In this document: one piece after another, positions 27,498 through 36,507 of the stretch
Numbering within the stretch: the stretch's first letter is position 1
Layout of the letters: every line of letters starts with the position of its first letter
NCBI GenBank assembly: GCA_948330435.1
Contig: CAOJBY010000025.1
Coordinates: 1-57,663 of the forward strand
Direction of reading: 5' to 3'
Origin: an uncultured Lachnoclostridium sp.
GTDB taxonomy: Bacteria; Bacillota; Clostridia; Lachnospirales; Lachnospiraceae
Length of the DNA: 57,663 nt
The notes under the pieces: model-generated
The model's database searches: none
What the model saw: only the letters and a program-made list of their open reading frames with translations
Told to the model about the DNA's origin: nothing
Made by a program: the position numbers and the translations under genes

Positions 27498-27524
27498 ATT
27501 CTAGTAGAGAACTTCTTGTCAAAT
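27491..27524 (+). repeat. Direct repeat TTGTCAAAT in a divergent promoter region
   Basis: TTGTCAAAT occurs at 27491-27499 and again at 27516-27524, start-to-start distance 25 bases. Each copy contains a -35-like hexamer usable on either strand (TTGTCA on plus, TTGACA on minus). It may be an operator pair or a duplicated promoter element. Confidence 0.4.
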
Positions 27525-27545
27525 AAAAAGGGTTTGTTATATACT
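27516..27545 (+). promoter_or_regulatory. Promoter of the 27586-32950 operon
   Basis: TTGTCA (27516-27521) and TATACT (27540-27545) with an 18-base spacer, or TATATA at 27538 with 16. The start codon follows about 40 bases later. Confidence 0.6.
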
Positions 27546-27585
27546 ACTTAGAGACGCAAGGATATAATAACAAATGAGGTGCAGC

Positions 27586-28818
27586 ATGAGAAAAGATCGT
27601 GAGGTAAAAATACAGAATATATTTTTAAAGCTTTTCCTGATAACTTCGCTGTTTTTTCCGGCATTTTACAGTCCTTTTGAAGCAGATTATCTGGGGGAGT
27701 ATTTTGCTGGGTTTTTGGTGGCTTATTTATTTTTGGCTCTTTATTTGATGATTCAGATAATCAGGTTGAAAGCATTGCCGAAAGAGCGGACATTCTGGAT
27801 GTTTTTTGTTTTTACTATAATCTACAATGTATTATCTCTTTATTTCAATGTTAAAGAGCTTCACTGGTATTGGGAGCAGATAAATAATACCATAGGTTTT
27901 TTGCTTTTTGCTTTTCTGGTGGGTTTTGGCGACAGAATTCAGGAAGAACTGGATAAAATACTTTCTTTTTTTATAAAAGCAGTAATTATTTCTAATGTTC
28001 TCAGCATTTTATATTTTATTGCCGGTTACACCAGCTTTATTATTTGCAATAACCACCTGACATTTTACCGTTATGGTGAGGAAGAGTTTTATCATGAGTT
28101 TCGCCATTACTGGCTTTATAGTCATAAAAGTGATTATTCTGTCATGCTGCTCTGTTTTCTGGCCGTCTGCCTGTGCTATAGAAAACGGTTTAAAAAGAGA
28201 TATGGTTTTTGGCTGTCAGTGCTTGTTTTAGGTGCGGCACTTATTACGACTCATTCCTGGACGGGGTATCTGGGGGGAATGGTGCTGGCGGCGTGTGCCA
28301 TATTGGATCTGATGGATGTTAAAAGATTTTTAAAAAGCTGGCAGGGAAAAACGGCGGCTGCGTTAACAGGCCTGATTGGAATATTCATAGGTGCAATACT
28401 GTTAAGTCAGAGAAATATTTTTACTATGGGGGACAGGCTGCCTATCTGGAAAGCTGTTTTGGAAACGCTGAAAGAACGCCCACAGGGATTGGGATTCTGG
28501 TTTGGCGAATATCCAATCCAGATCAGGGAAACTTGGGCTGTGACCAACGCCCACAATGTTTTTCTGAACCAGATGCTGCGATTTTCAGTTCCTGTAGGCA
28601 TTGTTTTCACAATATTAATTGTAATCATAGCAGTTTACTGTGTCTGCAAAAGTAAAACCTGGCTGTCCCTTGGAATGTGGGCTGCACTTTTGATGTTGTT
28701 TAGTATGGATTATTCCCTGCTGAGTTATGAAATGGCAATGGTATTGTTCTGTGTATATCTGGTTTGCGTTTTCCCGGGAGTTTTGCGAGAGAGGGAAACA
28801 TCAGGAGGAAAAGTATGA
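27586..28818 (+). CDS. O-antigen polymerase/ligase-like (Wzy/WaaL) membrane protein
   Basis: A 410-residue protein with about eleven to twelve helices and one long outer loop, the Wzy/WaaL layout. TTHSWTGYLGG in the middle and NAHNVFLNQMLRFSVP near the end correspond to the ligase-family HN(x)FL region. It could polymerise repeat units or ligate the finished glycan to its carrier. ATG 27586 is preferred to ATG 27574 because GAGGTG at 27576-27581 is well placed for it. It shares a divergent promoter region with the minus-strand operon and overlaps the next gene by 4 bases. It is the only polymerase candidate in the window. Confidence 0.75.
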   Translation: MRKDREVKIQNIFLKLFLITSLFFPAFYSPFEADYLGEYFAGFLVAYLFLALYLMIQIIRLKALPKERTFWMFFVFTIIYNVLSLYFNVKELHWYWEQINNTIGFLLFAFLVGFGDRIQEELDKILSFFIKAVIISNVLSILYFIAGYTSFIICNNHLTFYRYGEEEFYHEFRHYWLYSHKSDYSVMLLCFLAVCLCYRKRFKKRYGFWLSVLVLGAALITTHSWTGYLGGMVLAACAILDLMDVKRFLKSWQGKTAAALTGLIGIFIGAILLSQRNIFTMGDRLPIWKAVLETLKERPQGLGFWFGEYPIQIRETWAVTNAHNVFLNQMLRFSVPVGIVFTILIVIIAVYCVCKSKTWLSLGMWAALLMLFSMDYSLLSYEMAMVLFCVYLVCVFPGVLRERETSGGKV

Positions 28819-30686
28819 AAAAACAACAGGGACCTTTGAGAAATCTGGCTGGACAGTGGGCCGTTATTCTTTTTTTCCCAGCAGCATTTCTTTTACAGGC
28901 TTTTATGTCGGGAATGGGACCAAGGACTCATGGAATGAGACATTTGATTGTGGCTGTACTTCTTTCGGCAAGTGTTGTTTTTTTGACACTTCTTTGGCTA
29001 TTTTTGTTTGTTAAAGATAAAAAAGCCATAGGAAACCAGAGAAAAAACATTAGCAAGGATGTATATTTTTATGGAGTACTGCTTATATCGGGTATCTTAA
29101 GAAGCTTCAGTCTGAATGTTATGCAGCGCTGGGATTCAGGAGAATACTATTATAAGCTGGGGACAGCCTGTGAGAATTTTGACTTTACATGGAAGTCATT
29201 TTTGGATCAGTTCAGTCTGTGCGGCCATCCGACCCTTGGGTTTGCACCGATTTATGCCATAGGAGATTATCTGGCTCCAAGAAGAATCTGGGGCATGGAA
29301 CTGATGAACCTGGCACTGACTCTGGCAGCTATCGGCTGTATCTACCGGATTCTGGAGAAGATTTTGCCGGAGGCTTCAGGAAAACGTCTGGGACTTTATA
29401 CTTTGCTGGTTTCTGTCGGCCCTTTGTTTCTTGGAACCTTTCAGAACTTTAATCCGGATACAGGAATTGCTTTGTTCGGAATCTTTGTGCTCTGTAGCTG
29501 CATTTACAGGCAGCACTTTCTGCTGTTTTTCTGGAGTTGTGTTGTAGTCCAAACGAAAGAGACGGGAATTGTGATGCAGGCCGGGCTAGTACTGGGTCTG
29601 GCCCTGTATGATTTTTTTTCTGAAAAAAGAATTTTAAGACAAAGAATAAATGCGGTATGGAAAAATCTCTGTACCTGGATTGTGGGGGTAAGCGTATTGC
29701 TGCAGCTTGGCTATATGAAGCTTATAGGGGGCCTTACCAATTGGGCTTCTCCGGAACAGCAGCAGTTTCTATGGGATAATAATGGGATGAACTGCTTTGG
29801 GTTTCGGGGCGAATTTATATGGACCAAATGGAAACAGTTCTTTGTTTTGAATTTTAATTGGATTTATGTAGTAATCATTATGCTTGGTATTGTCCTGGTG
29901 GTTTTGGGCAAGAAATATGTCAGGAAGATTCCTCAGGGGCTTATTCTTTTGTGGTCTGTAAGTGGCAGTTTGCTTTTGTTTTTGAGCCTGTACATTACAG
30001 GTGCCCTGGCCAGGTATAATCTTTTCTGTGATTTGGCCCTGGCGATTACAGGTGTTGCTGCCATAGAAATAATTTTTTCGGGAAAATCTAGATACAGAAT
30101 CACAATACCCTGCATTTTGCTAATGCTCACACAGAGTTTTCTGACAATAGATCCGATGAGCAGGACCGTATTCCCTCATGTGGAAACAGGAGGCCCCATA
30201 AGTCTTCTTTATATGCAGATGCCCTCCCAGGAGCAATTTTATGCGGATACAGTGGTATATAATTATCAGTATACATTTATTGACAGAGCTCTGGATGAGA
30301 GTTTTACGGAGGGCCTGGCGGGAGACAGGGTGAATGTAATTCATTTTGGAGATACGTATGGAGACGGCTCTCAGTTTAATGGAAACTGGTGGCAGGATTG
30401 GGTACCCTACAAACTGCGTTGGGATAAAAAAGAAAATAAACGTGTTCATTATGAAAGTGATGACACAGTACGTATCAATGTCTTTGGGGAAGAATGGCTG
30501 ACGGGCTGGCTTGAAAAGGGGAAAGTAGAAGAACTGGAGGAGGCGGTGCTGATATTCCTGCCACAGTTTGAGCATGATGAAGCGGAGTGTCTAAGACAGC
30601 TTGAGCCTTTATTTGAGATAGGAGAAAAACATACCTACACTTCAATCCTGGGATGCGTGAACTATTATAAGCTGCGTGCAAAATAA
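28815..30686 (+). CDS. GT39/ArnT-like membrane glycosyltransferase
   Basis: A 623-residue protein with about a dozen helices, then a soluble C-terminal region of roughly 170 residues. After the first helices comes RWDSGEYYYKLG with an acidic residue, then GHPTLGFAPIYAIG, which is the pattern of GT-C enzymes such as ArnT and mannosyltransferases that take sugars from polyprenyl-phosphate donors outside the membrane. ATG 28815 overlaps the previous stop by 4 bases with AGGAGG upstream. The substrate is unknown. GtrB (44347) or the UbiA-like protein (2615) could make its donor. Confidence 0.7.
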   Translation: MKKQQGPLRNLAGQWAVILFFPAAFLLQAFMSGMGPRTHGMRHLIVAVLLSASVVFLTLLWLFLFVKDKKAIGNQRKNISKDVYFYGVLLISGILRSFSLNVMQRWDSGEYYYKLGTACENFDFTWKSFLDQFSLCGHPTLGFAPIYAIGDYLAPRRIWGMELMNLALTLAAIGCIYRILEKILPEASGKRLGLYTLLVSVGPLFLGTFQNFNPDTGIALFGIFVLCSCIYRQHFLLFFWSCVVVQTKETGIVMQAGLVLGLALYDFFSEKRILRQRINAVWKNLCTWIVGVSVLLQLGYMKLIGGLTNWASPEQQQFLWDNNGMNCFGFRGEFIWTKWKQFFVLNFNWIYVVIIMLGIVLVVLGKKYVRKIPQGLILLWSVSGSLLLFLSLYITGALARYNLFCDLALAITGVAAIEIIFSGKSRYRITIPCILLMLTQSFLTIDPMSRTVFPHVETGGPISLLYMQMPSQEQFYADTVVYNYQYTFIDRALDESFTEGLAGDRVNVIHFGDTYGDGSQFNGNWWQDWVPYKLRWDKKENKRVHYESDDTVRINVFGEEWLTGWLEKGKVEELEEAVLIFLPQFEHDEAECLRQLEPLFEIGEKHTYTSILGCVNYYKLRAK

Positions 30687-30725
30687 AAGATCCCAGTGCT
30701 AAGTGACAAAAACAGGAGATCGCAT

Positions 30726-31910
30726 ATGAAAAAGATTGCTTTTTTTGTACAGCATATGCTCTGCGGAGGCATTGAGAATGCTTTGATAACTCTGACCAGA
30801 AGACTGGTGGAGAAAGGGTATGATGTGACCGTGTACGTGATTGCAGAGAGAGGGGATTTTCTGGCTCAGATTCCAAAAGATGTACACTTAAAAAAGATTC
30901 CTCTGCCAAAGGAGATAGAATGTAAACTTCCGGTGGGAGGGACCAGGTTTGCGGTTCAGAACAGCTTTCAGGAACGTCAATACAAAAATGCAATTTTCTT
31001 TTTGGTGAGACGTGTTTTAAAAAGGGGTGAGTTTGCGGAATTACAAGTGGACTTTGGCAAGATTCCCGTGCTGAAGGAGAAGTATGATATAGGGGTTAAT
31101 TATCAAATGCATTCGCCGTTTCTGGTACGTTATTTGTCAGAGAAAGTGCAGGCTGAACGAAAACTGTCCTGGATTCACAATGATTTTGTTGCTACAGGTT
31201 ATCATATCCAGGCTTTGAAACCGGAACTGGAATGCTGTGAAAGATTTTTTGGTGTATCACGAAAAATTGTCGAAGAATTTGCAGAAATTTTTCCGGAGTA
31301 TCAAGAAAGGATATTTTTGGCACATAACCTTATCCCGACATCCGAAATTTACCAAAAGGCAAATACGTTGAAAGCAAAGGAGTATATGAATGTGCCAAGG
31401 GGATGCCTGAAGCTTCTTACAGTAGGACGCTTGGAGGAACAAAAGGGATATGATATTGCACTTCGGGTGTGCAGGAAGCTAAAGGATGTGGGGGATAACT
31501 TCCGGTGGTTTGTGCTGGGGGATGGTACCCAGAGAAAACAATTGGAACGGCAATGCAGGAAATTGGGGCTTAAACAGGAGATGTGCTTTCTGGGGATTCG
31601 AGAAAATCCATATCCTTATTTTAAAGATTGTGATATTTATGTGCAGACTTCCCGCCATGAGGGATGGGGCATTACGATCACGGAGGCAAAACTTTTTCGT
31701 CTTCCCATCCTGTGTACAGATGTGTCCGGGTCCATAGAACAGATTGAGGATGAAGCGAACGGTGAGGTGGTTCCCGTTGATGTGGATTGTATAACAAAGA
31801 GGCTGCATCGATTGATAAGGGAACCGGACAGGCGTGAAATGTATCGGGAGATGCTGGCACATGATATGGGGCAGGAAGAGGAAGAATGGCTTTCTGTTTT
31901 TGATGATTAA
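30726..31910 (+). CDS. Glycosyltransferase family 4 protein
   Basis: A 394-residue GT-B enzyme. IAFFVQHMLCGGIENALI (residues 4-21) is the acceptor-side glycine loop, TVGRLEEQKGYD opens the donor domain, and SRHEGWGITITEAK with RLPILCTDVSGS (about 307-335) carries the E-x7-E element. ATG 30726 follows CAGGAG. It lies 39 bases behind the GT39-like gene. Sugar specificity is not readable. Confidence 0.9.
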   Translation: MKKIAFFVQHMLCGGIENALITLTRRLVEKGYDVTVYVIAERGDFLAQIPKDVHLKKIPLPKEIECKLPVGGTRFAVQNSFQERQYKNAIFFLVRRVLKRGEFAELQVDFGKIPVLKEKYDIGVNYQMHSPFLVRYLSEKVQAERKLSWIHNDFVATGYHIQALKPELECCERFFGVSRKIVEEFAEIFPEYQERIFLAHNLIPTSEIYQKANTLKAKEYMNVPRGCLKLLTVGRLEEQKGYDIALRVCRKLKDVGDNFRWFVLGDGTQRKQLERQCRKLGLKQEMCFLGIRENPYPYFKDCDIYVQTSRHEGWGITITEAKLFRLPILCTDVSGSIEQIEDEANGEVVPVDVDCITKRLHRLIREPDRREMYREMLAHDMGQEEEEWLSVFDD

Positions 31911-31927
31911 AGTGTGAAAGGGCTGAC

Positions 31928-32950
31928 ATGAAAAAGGCATTGGTAGATGTTTCGGTGCTGCTCATATTTTTTACGAGATATGAGCAATTCCGGCAAGTGT
32001 TTGAGCAGGTAAAAAAAGCCCGGCCAAGGGAATTGTTCCTCTATCAGGACGGTCCCAGGGCAGATCATCCTGAGGATGGGGAGAAGATTGCAAGATGCCG
32101 GGAGATTGCGGAGGATATAGACTGGGAATGCGAGGTTCACCGTCTGTATCAGGAAAAAAATATGGGAGTAGATCCCTCTGGTTATCTGGCGGATGCGTGG
32201 GCGTTTTCCCAGACGGATAAATGTATTGTTCTGGAGGATGACGTGGTACCTGCAGTCTCGTTTTTTCCCTTTTGCAAGGAACTTCTGGACCGATACGAAC
32301 ATGATGATGAGGTTATGTTGATTTCGGGATTTAATGTGGAGGAAAAGACGGAAGGGGTCCGGGCGGATTACTTTTTTTCTTCAACTACCTTTACCTGGGG
32401 ATGGGCTTCCTGGTCCAGAGTAGTTCGAAATTGGGATCCGGCATATGAATTTTTGCAGGATGCCAGGAAGAGAGCAGAGGTGCAGGCATATATCAAAGAA
32501 AAAAAGCTGGTAAAAAATATGCTTCATGTATTTGAACAGCATCTGGATTCTGGTATCGAACACTTTGAGACTCTTCTTATTGCAAATCAGTATCTGCATC
32601 GGGGCCTTACGATTGTACCCACAAAGAATATGGTAATCAATATAGGTGTAACGTCCGATTCGGCTCATTATGCTGATGATATGGAATTGCTGGCCAGGGG
32701 GCTGCGGCGTATTTTTACCATGCCGTTTTATGAACTTCCCGGTGGAGAATTAAAACATCCAAGGCAGAAGAGCGATTTTACAGGCTATCGAGAGCATGCC
32801 TACCGGATCTATGGGTGGGGTCATCCTTTTGTGAAGCTTTACCGATTACTTGAAACCTCTTTCTATCAGCTTAAGAGGGGAAATATTCGGGGAGCATTGC
32901 AGGATGTGACGGAAAAAGCGGGAAAGGTGCTTTCACGGACCAGCAGTTGA
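31928..32950 (+). CDS. Glycosyltransferase, GT-A type with EDD motif
   Basis: A 340-residue paralogue of the protein at 11092-12021: FFTRYEQFRQVF, LFLYQDGPRAD, IVLEDDVVPA (EDD near residue 103) and FTWGWASWSRVVRNWDP match in order. The donor site is therefore shared, while the acceptor-side region differs. It ends the 27586-32950 operon; a new promoter follows. It probably adds a sugar to the repeat unit on the cytoplasmic side. Confidence 0.75.
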   Translation: MKKALVDVSVLLIFFTRYEQFRQVFEQVKKARPRELFLYQDGPRADHPEDGEKIARCREIAEDIDWECEVHRLYQEKNMGVDPSGYLADAWAFSQTDKCIVLEDDVVPAVSFFPFCKELLDRYEHDDEVMLISGFNVEEKTEGVRADYFFSSTTFTWGWASWSRVVRNWDPAYEFLQDARKRAEVQAYIKEKKLVKNMLHVFEQHLDSGIEHFETLLIANQYLHRGLTIVPTKNMVINIGVTSDSAHYADDMELLARGLRRIFTMPFYELPGGELKHPRQKSDFTGYREHAYRIYGWGHPFVKLYRLLETSFYQLKRGNIRGALQDVTEKAGKVLSRTSS

Positions 32951-32964
32951 GACGGTCAATCGTC

Positions 32965-32993
32965 TTGCACAACAGGGGTAAATGTGTTATAGT
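32965..32993 (+). promoter_or_regulatory. Promoter of the 33032-45294 operon
   Basis: TTGCAC (32965-32970), a 17-base spacer and TATAGT (32988-32993), 38 bases before the start codon. It is the only clear promoter seen between 32950 and 45300, so it may drive the whole dideoxysugar cassette. Confidence 0.65.
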
Positions 32994-33031
32994 TCAAAGA
33001 AGAATATTTGAGATGAAGGTATATACAGTCA

Positions 33032-34630
33032 ATGAAGGAATTCATAAGAAAAATAAAAGGGCGGATGGATAGGATTGACAGGGAAAAGGCCTGGAGATGG
33101 TTTGCGGTCATATGGCTGGCCATATTTCCTTTTCTATGCTGTGCCGCCTATTGCCTGAAGACGGACAACCTGATCAGCGATCTTTATCTGCCTGCGGGAC
33201 TCTGGAATGATGATATTATCTATTACAAGGAAGTAGAGGGGATTGTTCACTATGGAATCCCTCAGGGATATTTCGGTTATAGTGATACCCATGCCCTGAT
33301 AGGCTCTTTTTCTGTCTGGAGCCCGGTACTGCTGCTGCCATGGAGCATATGGGGATTGCTTTTTGGATGGAATTATATGTCGCCCATCTGGTGCAACATC
33401 GTTATGATGATGCTGGGTATGGGCTTTTTTGCGTTCCTTGCAAAGCCCAATAAAAAGCAGGTATTCTGGCTCTCCATGTTTTATGCACTGTTTATCCGTC
33501 TCACCCGGTACGCCTTAAGTGCCCATGTGGAGTCAACCGTGTATTTTATGGTAATGCTGTTGATGGCTCTTGTGTTTTACCTCAGAAGAAAGGATGCAAG
33601 GCAGAGACCAGCTCTGATTGCCATGATTGTGTTCACCATGATTCTTACCTGGATGCGGCCTTATTATATTATTTTCATGGCGGTTCCAAGCTATTACCTT
33701 GTGAAAAAGAACCGGAAGCATGGCTGGTGGATGGCATTGCTTACCCTGGTAACCATGGGAGTTTATTTCTGGATTTCCAAATATCTCTGTGCGGCTTATC
33801 TGGATGGTGGAGATTTGTTTGACACAGACTTTATTACCAGGTTTTTCACACATGGCTTCCTTTCCGGTGCAAAGAACATTCTTTATCTCTTCCTGGAAGG
33901 CTGCGATACATTTATGAAATATCTTGGAAGTGCTATTTCCACAGGTCATTCTATGGGTGAAAATGCGGGGATTTCCTTTGCGGTTGTATTTGTGGGCTTT
34001 GTATATAAGCTTGTAATTGCAATCAGAGAGAAAGATAAGGAAACTACACTTCGCTATGGATATTGGACAGGCTTTTTTGTCATTATGTTTTTGGCCATTA
34101 TTTACATTTTCCGGATATCAAGCGGACAGAAGCATTTGCTGGGATTTACAGTGATTGGAATTCTTCTGTTAGCTATGGACGGCCTTTCTGAGGGAAAGAT
34201 GTGGCTGATTGCACTCTTATATAGTTATTTGTTTGTTATGATGACTTTGGACTCTACTTCCTGGGATATTCCCTATGATCCGGATGGAACGGTGGCAGCG
34301 GAACTAAAGGCCGGGGAGGAAGTGCTCCATAAGGAGATACAGATTGAAAAAGGGGGACCCTCTTATAAAAATACAGTCATATGGGTGTTTGACGATGTGG
34401 TAGATGAGGAATATGTTTACAGTAGATGGGAAATGCTCTACGCACTGCCCCCAGGAATGGGTATCAATATGTGTCTCTTTGATAAGATTGAAAGAGATTT
34501 CAGCAATATTCAGTCCAAATATATATTTACTGTCCCAGGCGGTCGGACGGAGAGACATCTTGAGAAGATTGGTGCAAGAAAGATGGTGGAATACGGCGGC
34601 TGTGTAATATATGAACGAAATGACGTATGA
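33032..34630 (+). CDS. Multi-membrane protein, GT-C-like
   Basis: A 532-residue protein with about eleven helices and a C-terminal soluble tail of roughly 120 residues. After helix 1 comes GLWNDDIIYYKEVEG (about residues 59-73), an acidic-pair loop of the GT-C type. The tail ends KMVEYGGCVIYERND. I do not recognise a named family. It is the first gene behind the promoter at 32965-32993 and precedes the CDP-sugar genes, so it may transfer the sugar made by this operon. Confidence 0.6.
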   Translation: MKEFIRKIKGRMDRIDREKAWRWFAVIWLAIFPFLCCAAYCLKTDNLISDLYLPAGLWNDDIIYYKEVEGIVHYGIPQGYFGYSDTHALIGSFSVWSPVLLLPWSIWGLLFGWNYMSPIWCNIVMMMLGMGFFAFLAKPNKKQVFWLSMFYALFIRLTRYALSAHVESTVYFMVMLLMALVFYLRRKDARQRPALIAMIVFTMILTWMRPYYIIFMAVPSYYLVKKNRKHGWWMALLTLVTMGVYFWISKYLCAAYLDGGDLFDTDFITRFFTHGFLSGAKNILYLFLEGCDTFMKYLGSAISTGHSMGENAGISFAVVFVGFVYKLVIAIREKDKETTLRYGYWTGFFVIMFLAIIYIFRISSGQKHLLGFTVIGILLLAMDGLSEGKMWLIALLYSYLFVMMTLDSTSWDIPYDPDGTVAAELKAGEEVLHKEIQIEKGGPSYKNTVIWVFDDVVDEEYVYSRWEMLYALPPGMGINMCLFDKIERDFSNIQSKYIFTVPGGRTERHLEKIGARKMVEYGGCVIYERNDV

Positions 34631-34656
34631 TAAAATGGGGGAAGTGAGGAATACAA

Positions 34657-35436
34657 ATGAAGGTAGTAATACTGGCAGGGGGATTTGGCACGCGAATCAG
34701 TGAGGAGAGCCATTTAAAGCCAAAGCCGATGATAGAGATTGGAGGAAAGCCGATCCTGTGGCACATTATGAAAGGCTATTCTCATTATGGATTTCATGAT
34801 TTTATCATTTGCTGTGGTTACAAGCAGCATGTGATAAAAGAATGGTTTGCAGATTATTACCTGCATAACAGTGATGTTACCTTTGATTTTACACAAGAAA
34901 ATGAAATGACGGTACATAATAATGTAGCAGAACCCTGGAGGGTAACTCTTGTGGATACCGGGTTAAATACAATGACAGGTGGAAGAGTCAGGCGTGTGCA
35001 GCCTTATATAGGAGACGAAACGTTCTTTTTAACTTATGGAGATGGAGTATCAGATGTATATATTCCCAAACTCCTTGCATTTCATCAAGGCCATGGGAAG
35101 ATAGCAACCCTTACTACTGTGACCCTGGATCAGAGATTCGGAGTCTTAGAGGTAGAGGAGGATGGGAGAATCGGAGCTTTCCGGGAAAAGGCAGAGCAGG
35201 ACAGCGGACGGATTAACGGCGGCTTTATGGTGCTGGAGCCTGCGATTTTTGACTATCTGGAGGGTGATGAGACGGTGTTTGAACAGAAGCCTTTGCAGAC
35301 TTTAGTGGAGGAGGGGCAGCTTATGGCTTACCGCCACAATGGTTTCTGGCAATGCATGGATACGGCGAGAGAGAAAGAGAAGCTTGAAAAGCTGTGGGCT
35401 TCCGGAAATGCACCATGGAAAGTGTGGGAGGAATAA
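34657..35436 (+). CDS. rfbF: Glucose-1-phosphate cytidylyltransferase
   Basis: Makes CDP-glucose from CTP and glucose 1-phosphate, the entry to CDP-3,6-dideoxyhexoses. The N-terminus has VVILAGGFGTRISEES and KPKPMIEIGGKPILWHIM, the exact style of RfbF/DdhA; YGDGVSDV near residue 128 binds metal. The 259-residue length is normal. It is followed by the dehydratase and the PLP/iron-sulphur dehydrase, giving the first three steps of the pathway in order. Confidence 0.96.
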   Translation: MKVVILAGGFGTRISEESHLKPKPMIEIGGKPILWHIMKGYSHYGFHDFIICCGYKQHVIKEWFADYYLHNSDVTFDFTQENEMTVHNNVAEPWRVTLVDTGLNTMTGGRVRRVQPYIGDETFFLTYGDGVSDVYIPKLLAFHQGHGKIATLTTVTLDQRFGVLEVEEDGRIGAFREKAEQDSGRINGGFMVLEPAIFDYLEGDETVFEQKPLQTLVEEGQLMAYRHNGFWQCMDTAREKEKLEKLWASGNAPWKVWEE

Positions 35437-35437
35437 A

Positions 35438-36505
35438 ATGATGGAACCAGATTTTTATAAAGGGAGACGAGTGCTGGTGACTGGCCATACGGGCTTTAAA
35501 GGCACCTGGCTATGCAAAATCCTTTTACATCTGGGTGCAGAGGTGACAGGCTATGCCTTAAAGCCGCCTACAATACCATCCCTCTTTGAGATTTCAAAAG
35601 TGTCAGACAAGATAAATTCCATAGAGGGGGATGTAAGGGACTTCTCCCATCTGAAAGAAGTGTTTGAGCAGATCCAGCCAGAGATCGTGTTTCATCTGGC
35701 GGCACAGCCCCTGGTAAGGCGTTCCTACAAGGAACCTGTAGACACTTATGAGACAAACGTAATGGGAACCGTACATGTCTGTGAATGTGTACGGCTTTTT
35801 CCCTGTGTAAAGTCTTTTTTAAATGTGACAACGGATAAGGTCTATGAGAATAAAGAGTGGGCGTGGGGATACCGGGAGAATGAGCCTTTGGATGGATACG
35901 ATCCCTATTCCAACAGTAAATCCTGTTCCGAACTGGTGACTCACAGCTATATTAATTCTTTTTTCAGGGATATGGATACGGCTGTTTCCACCGCACGGGC
36001 CGGAAATGTGATTGGCGGCGGAGACTTTGCTGACAATCGGATTATTCCCGACTGTGTCAGGGCGGCGGGAAAAAAGGAACCGGTTATAATTCGAAATCCC
36101 CATTCTACCAGGCCCTATCAGCATGTGCTGGAGCCTCTGTTTGTATATTTGACCATCGGGGCCATGCAAATGGAAGATAAAAACTATGCGGGATATTACA
36201 ATGTGGGACCAGATGATCGGGACTGTGTTTCCACCGGGGAACTGGTGGAACTGTTCTGCAAGAGCTGGGGGGATGGCATGAGCTGGGTGAATCAATATGA
36301 CGGCGGTCCTCATGAGGCTAATTTTCTAAAATTGGATTGCTCCAAATTGAAGTCTGTTTTTGGTTGGAAGCCCGTGTGGGATGTAAGGACAGCCATAGAA
36401 AAGACGGTAGAATGGTCAAAAGCCTGGATGAATGGTGAAAATATGGAGCATTTAATGGAAAAGCAGATTTTAGAATATGGAGAACAGAGGGAAAAGGAGT
36501 ACTAG
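35438..36505 (+). CDS. rfbG: CDP-glucose 4,6-dehydratase
   Basis: Converts CDP-glucose to CDP-4-keto-6-deoxyglucose with bound NAD+. It is a 355-residue extended SDR with VLVTGHTGFKGTWL (residues 12-25), HLAAQPLVRRSY, TTDKVYENKEW and the catalytic YSNSK near residue 157. ATG 35438 (or the adjacent ATG 35441) follows GGGAGGAA; the open frame extends upstream into rfbF without family similarity. It starts two bases after rfbF. Confidence 0.95.
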   Translation: MMEPDFYKGRRVLVTGHTGFKGTWLCKILLHLGAEVTGYALKPPTIPSLFEISKVSDKINSIEGDVRDFSHLKEVFEQIQPEIVFHLAAQPLVRRSYKEPVDTYETNVMGTVHVCECVRLFPCVKSFLNVTTDKVYENKEWAWGYRENEPLDGYDPYSNSKSCSELVTHSYINSFFRDMDTAVSTARAGNVIGGGDFADNRIIPDCVRAAGKKEPVIIRNPHSTRPYQHVLEPLFVYLTIGAMQMEDKNYAGYYNVGPDDRDCVSTGELVELFCKSWGDGMSWVNQYDGGPHEANFLKLDCSKLKSVFGWKPVWDVRTAIEKTVEWSKAWMNGENMEHLMEKQILEYGEQREKEY

Positions 36506-36507
36506 AG

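Noticed and set aside
32950..32967. AGACG/CGTCT hairpin after the 31928-32950 gene as terminator
   Set aside because: Five base pairs without a following T-run, and it overlaps the next promoter's -35 region.
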